Source: Mycoplasma crocodyli MP145 (lineage in GTDB: Bacteria; Bacillota_I; Bacilli_A; Mycoplasmatales; Metamycoplasmataceae). From it: 64,000 nucleotides of DNA. The translations under genes and the position numbers were made by a program. Positions 57,316 to 64,000 of this stretch are shown piece after piece (position 1 is the first letter of the stretch; each line of letters starts with the position of its first letter). The stretch lies in NCBI RefSeq assembly GCF_000025845.1, contig NC_014014.1:62001-126000 (forward strand), given 5' to 3'. The notes under the pieces were generated by a model. That model did no database searches. It saw only the letters and a program-made list of their open reading frames with translations, and had not been told where the DNA came from.

Positions 57316-57808
57316 ATAATTGTTTATCATCTTGATATAAAACATATCATTTATATTCGTCTATTTTCTTTGGATATATAACACCTTTTGTATTTAAGCT
57401 GATTTTGTAATATTTAAATTCTTTATTTATATTTAACTCGATTTCCTTATTCAAATTGTTTAAATCAATTTGAATAATTTTTGTTGGAGTTAAAAATACT
57501 TTTTTGTTGCTATCATCATAATAAAAAGGAACAAGTTCAATATTATTTAAACCATAATATTTTAAATAATCAACAATCTTTTTATCGGCATTTTTATTAA
57601 TTTTTATTGATATTTTATCACCATTTTTTACAATATTAAACTCTTTTTTGATGTTGTCATTTGAGTAATTTACTTCATTAAAATAATTATTTTGTTGTAT
57701 TGTTCTAATGTGAATAGGAACAAAGTAAAATAAGCTACCTAGACTCAATGATAAAGATATAGTTGCAAAAATCTTCGCTAAGATTTTAATTATTTTTTTA
57801 TTCTTCAT
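57314..57808 (-). CDS. Cassette protein C: membrane-anchored, unknown
   Basis: 164 residues. N-terminal membrane anchor (ILAKIFATISLSLSLGSLFYFV) and a ~120-residue extracytoplasmic domain containing FLTPTKIIQIDLNN. ATG 57808 overlaps the preceding gene by 11 nt; a TTG 9 nt upstream is the alternative. A decayed relative lies at ~17.2-17.5 kb. No known family. Confidence 0.65.
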
Positions 57809-58370
57809 AACTTCCAACCCTTAGCATTGCGGAACCATATTCATTTTTATCGTCGCCATAATAATTTATAATTTTGCTACCTTTTCTAATGATAAAAATT
57901 TTTAATTTGAACTTCATTTTAGAGTTTGGTATAAAAAAATTATTGTTCAATTTAAGTTTAAAATCATCGTTTGTCAAAAGAGAATCCAAATCTATTCTTT
58001 GTATAGGATATTCTAAATCTTCAACTCTATTTAATATATATTTATTACTTAGTTCATTATTAAAAACAATATCTTGGATAAATACAAGTTCATTGAAACC
58101 AGCATTCTTAAGTGTGTTAAGCAATTCTTTTTTGGTTTCAAAACCAAAAAACATATCACCAACTTTTTTAACTTTAATAACACCGTTTTTTACTTCTTGA
58201 TTCAAAAGAGAATATAAAAATTCATAGTCTTTTATATTTTGATTATTATTGTTGCTTGGATGGTTATAAGTATATTTTTTAATTGGTGTTGTTAATGCAA
58301 CACTTAAACCTATTATTGGTGCAATTATTATAGGTGAAATGTAAAGAGAAATCAAAACTTTTTTATGCAT
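57798..58370 (-). CDS. Cassette protein B: membrane-anchored, unknown
   Basis: 190 residues. N-terminal membrane segment (LISLYISPIIIAPIIGLSVAL), Asn-rich linker, then a soluble domain with a YPIQRIDLDSLL stretch. It overlaps gene A's stop by a few bases and gene C's start by 11 nt, so the three are one translational unit. No known family. Confidence 0.65.
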   Translation of the reverse strand: MHKKVLISLYISPIIIAPIIGLSVALTTPIKKYTYNHPSNNNNQNIKDYEFLYSLLNQEVKNGVIKVKKVGDMFFGFETKKELLNTLKNAGFNELVFIQDIVFNNELSNKYILNRVEDLEYPIQRIDLDSLLTNDDFKLKLNNNFFIPNSKMKFKLKIFIIRKGSKIINYYGDDKNEYGSAMLRVGSYEE

Positions 58371-59835
58371 TTTTCAACCAATCTTTATTAAGTTCTTTAA
58401 TAATATTGTTTTTTGTATTTTCATCATATTTATATCAATTGTTTTCTAAAACATTTCTTAAACTTGTAAAGTAATTTAAATCTATTTTTCAATATTTTGT
58501 ATATTGTCATGATTTTGTTATTAATAAATCAATTGGTAACTCTTCGCCAGTCATCGTATTATAAATTAAACCAACTTTTTTATTGTTAATATCTTTTGTC
58601 TTTACTGAAAACATTTGAATATCTTTTTTCTTATAATGTTCATATGAATAATCTCTATCGGTTTCTTCGTGATCTAAAATTAATTCTACATCTAATCTTG
58701 AAAGAGAAATTATTTTAGTTGGTGATAGTTCATTAAAACTTTTAATTTTAAGTTCTATATCATTAATGCTTAAATAAAAATTACTAGGATCATCTAGATA
58801 AAATTTTTTATCAAACATTATTTCTAATGTATTATTCATTATTCTTTTTTCAACATTAGATTCATTTATATAATCTACTTTTGAAAATACTGTAAACCAC
58901 AAATTACTAAATGAATCCATAACTGGTTTCAAATATGGTACCACCTTTACCACTCCATTAATTACCAATCCACCCGCTTTTTCTATGTTGCTTTTTGAAT
59001 CTTCTGACACTTCATCACCCACTAAAATGTTTTGAATTCTTTTTAAAATTGTTTTTTTATTACCTTTTTTTATATTTTTAGAAAAATCACCTTCAACTTT
59101 TCTTCCATCAATAAAAATATTTTTATATTCTATATTTAATTCATAATCATCAGTATTATCAATTAAAAAATATGGTTTTATTCTAATTCCGTTTAATAAT
59201 ATCATTGAATCAAAATTAAATGGTTCGTTTTTTGATGTTTTATCATCAAAAAACTTATCATTGTAATAATAATAAAAAGCACTATCATCACCAGAATAAA
59301 GCGGCGCACTTGCTGTTGTTTTTACTTTGTGAGATACGTATAAATCAAAAAATGGTTCATGTTTATCATTACAATATGCGTTATAACAAAATCCATCATT
59401 AGTTCTTATTGTTTTAAATTTCATATTTTTTGTAATTACAGAATTTTCAATAATTTTACCAAACAATGTTTTTTGATGATTTGGCAAATTCTTATCCTCA
59501 ATATTTATTGGATTTACTCAATAATAATTATTATCTTTGATTCATTTTGTCCAACCAAAAATATGTATGAATTTTTCATTTAATTTAGAAAGTTCAAAAC
59601 TAGGCATATCCCCTAAATCTACCTTTGTTCCCTTAACCCTATCTATATAGCTTGCTGTATATCTAGGTACAAAAGTTTTTGAATTATAACTTCCTTTTTT
59701 ATCAGCAGGCACAGTTAGTAAAAATTTTTCTTTTAAACATTCAACATCAACCTTCAATATCATCTCATTAATGTTATTTTTATTGTCGTTTGTAGTTATA
59801 TTAAAAACTGTTTCAATATATGGTTTATCTATCAT
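58363..59835 (-). CDS. Cassette protein A: 490 residues, unknown
   Basis: Continuous through TGA codons. ATG 59835 is chosen because AAGGTGG lies 7 nt upstream; ATGs at 59841 and 59853 are possible. No signal peptide or clear membrane helix. It contains VDLGDMPSFELSKLNE (~residues 80-95), also found in the decayed copy at 18 kb, and LSPTKIISLSRLD, similar to protein C. First gene of a three-gene operon. Function unknown. Confidence 0.7.
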
Positions 59836-59945
59836 CGCCATACCACCTTCCATTTTGATTATAATTAAATTTATATAAAAGAATAATATCTACTTATAAT
59901 AGAGATATTTTATGTAAAAAATGTGGAAAAATTTCTCAAACATAA

Positions 59946-59977
59946 CAAAAAACAAGATCAACTTGTTTTATTTTTTG
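59946..59977 (-). terminator. glpQ terminator
   Basis: AAAACAAG/CTTGTTTT stem overlapping the stop codon, T tract on the minus strand. Confidence 0.75.
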
Positions 59978-60702
59978 TATTTTTTATCTCAAAAACATTT
60001 GTTTGAAATAACACAATAAGTGTTAATATCTTTTAAATATTTGTTAAAACTCTTTTTAGATTTTACAGTTCAAAAAACATAATATTTGGCAAAAGAATCA
60101 TAGAATTTTTTGTTAATTTTATATGAACTCAACGATACATTAAGATACTTAATTATTTTTAAATGATCTTTGTCAATATCAATTAGTGTCTTCTTTTTAT
60201 CGATGAGAAAACCTAATTCTAAATCATGATTTAGTTTATAAAAGTTATGCAAAGTATTTAAATTAAATGAACTTAAAAGAATTTTATTTAAATTAACTTT
60301 ATGTCTAATTAATGTTTTATAAATTATTTCTTCTATACCTTGATAATTGTTGTTTTCGGTTTTTATTTCTAAATTAATTAGTTCCATTTTGTCTTTATAT
60401 AGTTCTAGAAACTCGTCAAGAGTTAGTATGGTTTCTAATGTGCCTAAAAATTTTAAATTGTCTGCATAATTAAGAGTTTTCAATTCATTTAAGTTACTTT
60501 GCTCAATAATTTTATCAACACCAGCAACTCTTTTTGTATTAAAATCATGAATAATAACAACTTTTTTATCCTTAGTTAAATGCAGATCCAACTCAACACC
60601 ATCAAATCCATATTCTACTGCTTTATCAAATGCAAGTTTTGTATTTTCGGGATATATATCACTATATCCTCTATGAGCTAATTTATAAACTTTATTTTTC
60701 AT
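59968..60702 (-). CDS. glpQ: Glycerophosphodiester phosphodiesterase
   Basis: 244 residues. GDPD motifs: [14 protein letters not shown] (His10, Arg11), [17 protein letters not shown] and LEIKTE. No signal peptide, so cytosolic. It releases glycerol-3-phosphate from deacylated lipids; in mycoplasmas this can feed peroxide-generating glycerol metabolism. TATAAT lies 9 nt before the ATG and no SD is seen. Confidence 0.93.
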
Positions 60703-60956
60703 AAGGTCATAATTATATACATTTTAAAACTACAAAAAATATTTTTTTTGCTTGTTTTATATTAATAAAACATTTAAATATTACAAATAATATTATGATA
60801 TTAAGCACTAAATTAATTAGTTTTTCTATTAATTTTAAATGCATTTTTTAGATAAAAAATACATAAAAAAACAATATGATACAGCAAAAAGAGTTGTTAG
60901 AAAAATATAATACAAAACTTTTTCATTTTTTTGCTTTTGTTTATTTTTTTTATCTC

Positions 60957-60962
60957 TATAAT
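60957..60962 (+). promoter_or_regulatory. -10 box of the S10 ribosomal operon
   Basis: TATAAT, with start expected at G60969, ~107 nt before rpsJ. The ~250 nt upstream are AT-rich with nothing recognisable. Confidence 0.7.
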
Positions 60963-60968
60963 ATAAAA

Positions 60969-61075
60969 GCAACTACAGCATTGATCCATAAGGTTGCTGA
61001 TACGCCAAAATAAGTTGTTGAGGACGTATAAGGTTTTTATGGTGAGCTGAGTTCGTAATGAACAAAGGAGACAAC
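60969..61075 (+). promoter_or_regulatory. Structured S10 operon leader
   Basis: Three possible helices: GCAAC/GTTGC, ATACG/CGTAT and GTTC-GTAAT-GAAC just before the AAAGGAG ribosome-binding site. Such a GC-richer leader in AT-rich DNA suggests ribosomal-protein autoregulation; no published leader class is recognised. Confidence 0.45.
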
Positions 61076-61387
61076 ATGAGTAGATTAAATATCAAAGTTA
61101 AAGGTTTCGACCATGCTTTAGTTGATGAAGCAGCAAGAAAAATCTTTAATGCAGCCAAAACAGCTGGATCTGAAGTTAGTGGACCAATTCCTCTTCCTAC
61201 AAAACGAGAAGAAATTACCATTTTAAGATCAGTTCACGTTAACAAACCAAGTCGTGAACAATTTGAAAGTAGAACTCACCAAAGACTTATTGTAGTAACA
61301 AAAGTTAATGATGCAACTACTGATAAAATCAAAAGACTTGAACTACCCGCTGGTGTAGCGATTCAAGTTACAGTTAAAACAAAATAG
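61076..61387 (+). CDS. rpsJ: 30S ribosomal protein S10
   Basis: 103 residues. KVKGFDHALVDEAARKI, GPIPLPTKRE and RTHQRLI are S10 signatures. ATG 61076 is chosen because AAAGGAG is 5 nt away; an ATG six codons upstream would include the SD itself. Head of the S10 operon. Confidence 0.96.
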   Translation: MSRLNIKVKGFDHALVDEAARKIFNAAKTAGSEVSGPIPLPTKREEITILRSVHVNKPSREQFESRTHQRLIVVTKVNDATTDKIKRLELPAGVAIQVTVKTK

Positions 61388-61415
61388 TTTATTTATTTAA
61401 ACATAAGGAGAAAAT

Positions 61416-62225
61416 ATGAAAGGAATCTTAGGACGTAAAGTTGGGATGACTCAAGTTTATACTGAAACAGGACAAAGAGTTGCTGTTACAGTTATTGAAG
61501 TTCAACCAAATGTTGTTACAAAAGTACTAAGCCAAGAAAAAAACGGTTATACAGCTATTCAACTTGCGGTTTTTGATAAAAAAGCAAGTCGTAGTAATAA
61601 ACCAGAAACTGGTCACTTTGCAAAAGCTAAAACAACACCTAAGCGCTACGTAAAAGAAGTTCGTGACATGTCTGGTTATGAACTTGGACAAGTATTACAA
61701 GCAAATGTATTTAAAGCTGGTGAACTTGTTGATGTTACAGGAACATCTAAAGGAAAAGGATTTGCTGGAACAATTAAAAGACACAATCAACACATTGGAC
61801 CTAAGTCTCACGGTGGTGGTGGAGGATCACAACCAGTTAGACAAACAGGTTCTCTTGGAGATATTGCTGGAAACAAAGTTGTTAAAGGTATGACAATGCC
61901 TGGACAATTAGGAAATGAAAGAACAACAGTTCAAAACCTAGAAGTTGTAAAAGTTGATTTAGTAAATAATTTATTACTAATCAAAGGTTCAATTCCAGGA
62001 CCTAAAAAATCATTTGTAATGGTTAGACAAGGAGTTAAGGGATTAGCAAATCATAATCCAATTAACCTTGTTGATATAAATGAAGTAATTTTAATGAATG
62101 AATTAGTTGAAAAAGCTAAGAAATTACAAGTTGAAGTTGTTGCAGGTATGACATCAAGAGATTTATTACCATTAGTAGAAGCAGCAGAAGCTAAAGAAAA
62201 AGAAAGTAAAGAAGGAGACAAATAG
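61416..62225 (+). CDS. rplC: 50S ribosomal protein L3 with C-terminal extension
   Basis: 269 residues against ~210 usually. [26 protein letters not shown] and [16 protein letters not shown] are L3 signatures. The last ~50 residues ([11 protein letters not shown] then a Glu/Lys tail) are extra. AAGGAG lies 7 nt upstream. Confidence 0.96.
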   Translation: MKGILGRKVGMTQVYTETGQRVAVTVIEVQPNVVTKVLSQEKNGYTAIQLAVFDKKASRSNKPETGHFAKAKTTPKRYVKEVRDMSGYELGQVLQANVFKAGELVDVTGTSKGKGFAGTIKRHNQHIGPKSHGGGGGSQPVRQTGSLGDIAGNKVVKGMTMPGQLGNERTTVQNLEVVKVDLVNNLLLIKGSIPGPKKSFVMVRQGVKGLANHNPINLVDINEVILMNELVEKAKKLQVEVVAGMTSRDLLPLVEAAEAKEKESKEGDK

Positions 62226-62227
62226 TC

Positions 62228-63310
62228 ATGGCAGATCAATTAAAACCAACAACTAAAAAAGCTCCAGCTAAAACTACTACTTTAAAAGCAGCTCCTGCAA
62301 AAGAAAAGGCTCCTCTTAAAGCAGCCCCTGCAAAAGAAAAAGCAACAATCAAAGCTGCATCAGCTAAAGATAAAAAAGTTATTTTAGAAACAACTAAAGT
62401 TAAAGAACCTAAAGTTGTTAAAAAAACAACAAAAAAAGTTACACCTGATATTGAACAAACACAAACAATTGAAATTACTAAAACTGTTACAACAACTTTA
62501 ACAAAGACAATTCATGGTGAAGATGGTGAAAAAATCGTTGTAAAGACAACAACAAAAGCACCTAAAAAAGAAGTTGTAGCTAAAGAAGTAGCTCCTAAAA
62601 AAGTTGTAGTTAAAGAAACAACACCAAAAAAAGAAGTTGTTAAAAAAGAAACAGCTCCTAAAAAAGCCGTAGCAAAAGAAGATACAAAAGTTACTGTTGA
62701 AACATCAACAAAGAACTTAGTAAAATTTGATGCTAAACTTCCAAGCGAATTATTTGCTAGTGAAAAAATTTATGAACAAGCAATATTCGACACAATTCTA
62801 TCTGACCGTGCTTCAAGAAGACAAGGAACACACCAAGTTAAAAACCGTGCTCAAGTAAGTGGTACAGGTAAAAAACCTTGAAGACAAAAAGGAACAGGTA
62901 GAGCAAGAACAGGTTCTCTTAGAACACCAGTATTTGTTGGTGGAGGTAGAGCATTTGGTCCTCAATCAGAAAAGAACTACTCATTAAAAGTTAATAAGAA
63001 AGTAAGATATGCAGCTTTTGTTTCAGCTCTTACATTATTAGCTAATGATAAGGCAGTTGCAATTGATGATTTAAAATTAAACAAAATTTCAACAAAAGAA
63101 CTTGTTAAGAAATTAACTACATTAAAGATCAATGATGTAAGACATATCTTAATAGTAACTGAAGATGAAACTTTATTTAAATCAGCAGCCAACTTATCAA
63201 ATGTTGTCACTGTAAAACCACATTCATTAAGCGTTGAATTATTAATTGCAGCTGATGTTATGGTTATTTCAAAAAACAGTCTTAAAGTGTTAGAAGGGAA
63301 AATTAAATAA
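62228..63310 (+). CDS. rplD: 50S ribosomal protein L4 with long Lys-rich N-terminal extension
   Basis: 360 residues against ~207. The L4 core starts near residue 160 and has RASRRQGTHQVKNRAQVSG, KPWRQKGTGRARTGS (TGA Trp) and GGGRAFGP. The first ~160 residues are low-complexity Lys/Ala/Thr/Val with repeats (AAPAKEKAP, PKKEVV). SD AAGGAG. Its stop overlaps the rplW start (TAATG). Confidence 0.95.
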
Positions 63311-63762
63311 TGCAATTTACAGATATCATTAAAAAACCTATTTTAACCGAAAAGACTTATGCACAAATGGAAAAAGGAGTTTATTCATTTGCAGTAGCTT
63401 ATGATGCAAACAAATTCCAAATTGCTAATGCAGTTGAAGTAATTTTCAAAGTAAAGGTTGTGAAGGTTAATACAATTAAGATAGATAAAAAACCTAAGAA
63501 TGTAGGACGTTACCACGGTTTTGTAAATCGTTATAAAAAAGCTATTATTACTTTAGCAGAAGGTAACACAATTAACATCTTCCCACAAGATGATGCAACA
63601 AAAACCACTGAAGTAAAAGCAGATAAAAAAGCTGCTAAAGAAGTAAGTGATGTAGAAAAAAGAGCAGCAGCAAAACTTGCACACAAGAACGAAAAAGCTT
63701 CTAAGGCAGTTTCGAGTGTTGCTTCAAAGAAAACTACAACAAGAAAACTTGGTGGAGAATAA
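63310..63762 (+). CDS. rplW: 50S ribosomal protein L23 with C-terminal extension
   Basis: 150 residues against ~95. DIIKKPILTEKTYAQME and the VNTIKIDKKPKNVGR loop are L23 signatures. The last ~53 residues are Lys/Ala-rich. L23 lies at the tunnel exit, where trigger factor and SRP bind. Confidence 0.95.
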   Translation: MQFTDIIKKPILTEKTYAQMEKGVYSFAVAYDANKFQIANAVEVIFKVKVVKVNTIKIDKKPKNVGRYHGFVNRYKKAIITLAEGNTINIFPQDDATKTTEVKADKKAAKEVSDVEKRAAAKLAHKNEKASKAVSSVASKKTTTRKLGGE

Positions 63763-63862
63763 TCCACTCATAAATAAACTTATATAAGTTTGTTACAAAA
63801 CGCGGAAAATTTAAGCTTAAAAGAAAGATCCGCAACTATTTTTAAGCAAGGAGTAAGACACA

Positions 63863-64000
63863 ATGGCAATTAAACATTATAAGCCAACTACAAATGGTCG
63901 TCGTAATATGTCTTCTCTTAATTACAAAGAAAACCTTAGTGGTCATGCACCTGAAAAATCTTTAATGGTTATATTAAAGAATAATGCAGGTCGTAATAAT
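63863..64000 (+). CDS. rplB: 50S ribosomal protein L2, 5' part
   Basis: First 46 codons, [21 protein letters not shown] then [12 protein letters not shown], matching the L2 N-terminus. AAGGAG lies upstream. Continues past the window. The ~100-nt gap before it holds a GCGGA/TCCGC inverted repeat. Confidence 0.95.
   Translation, partial: MAIKHYKPTTNGRRNMSSLNYKENLSGHAPEKSLMVILKNNAGRNN

Overview
The window is a piece of a mycoplasma (Mollicutes) chromosome. It is strongly AT-rich, and most genes stay open only if TGA is read as tryptophan (genetic code 4). The tRNA-Trp(CCA) gene present here would serve only UGG codons. Gene content and order (nusG next to a Mycoplasma-type F1-like ATPase cluster, a divergent C39-peptidase ABC exporter, M23 and HExxH surface proteases, an e(P4)-type lipoprotein) fit the Hominis group. 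I cannot name the species. There is no rRNA operon, intact insertion sequence or CRISPR array.

Layout. 0-17 kb is mostly housekeeping: FakA/Asp23, recO, rsmD, def, an ABC exporter, rbgA, a DivIVA-like protein, two SPOUT methyltransferases, a phosphodiesterase, a HAD phosphatase, RNase HIII, a choline-kinase-like protein, NADH oxidase, a lipoprotein and two tandem DHH/NrnA phosphoesterases. 17.2-18.3 kb is a decayed gene cassette, followed by tmRNA (ssrA). 18.9-26 kb carries surface proteins (M23 lipoprotein with a polytopic partner, HExxH protease), two tRNAs and smpB. 26-37.6 kb has trmB, gyrA, a phosphohexomutase-like pseudoenzyme, an Xaa-Pro peptidase, a Nudix protein, rpmG, nfo with a LacI-type regulator, two tRNAs, SRP RNA and ychF. 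38-46.6 kb is a seven-gene F1-like ATPase operon. 46.7-55.3 kb holds rpmG-secE-nusG, metK behind a structured leader, pepA, ybeY-cdd-era and a peptidase-containing ABC exporter with a small partner. 55.4-60.7 kb has rpiB, an e(P4) phosphatase lipoprotein, an unrecognised three-gene cassette and a GDPD. From 61 kb the S10 ribosomal operon begins (rpsJ, rplC, rplD, rplW, rplB) and runs off the right edge.

How the genes work together. ssrA and smpB together supply trans-translation. recO, nfo, rnhC and nrnA handle nucleic-acid repair and turnover. The F1-like cluster encodes alpha-, beta-, gamma- and epsilon-like subunits plus three associated membrane or surface proteins, but no c-ring or a-subunit. 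This matches the F1-like X0 ATPases known only from mycoplasmas. Many genes have stop/start overlaps (TAATG, TAATATG), implying translational coupling.

Most promising for follow-up: (1) a pseudoknotted, P1-closed leader before metK that looks like a SAM-type riboswitch but matches no class I recognise; (2) the F1-like X0 ATPase operon; (3) a full-length phosphohexomutase fold that has lost its catalytic motifs; (4) a three-gene surface cassette with a decayed second copy 40 kb away; (5) a C39 exporter without an obvious substrate; (6) a widespread TATAAT-N6/7-ATG leaderless gene layout.
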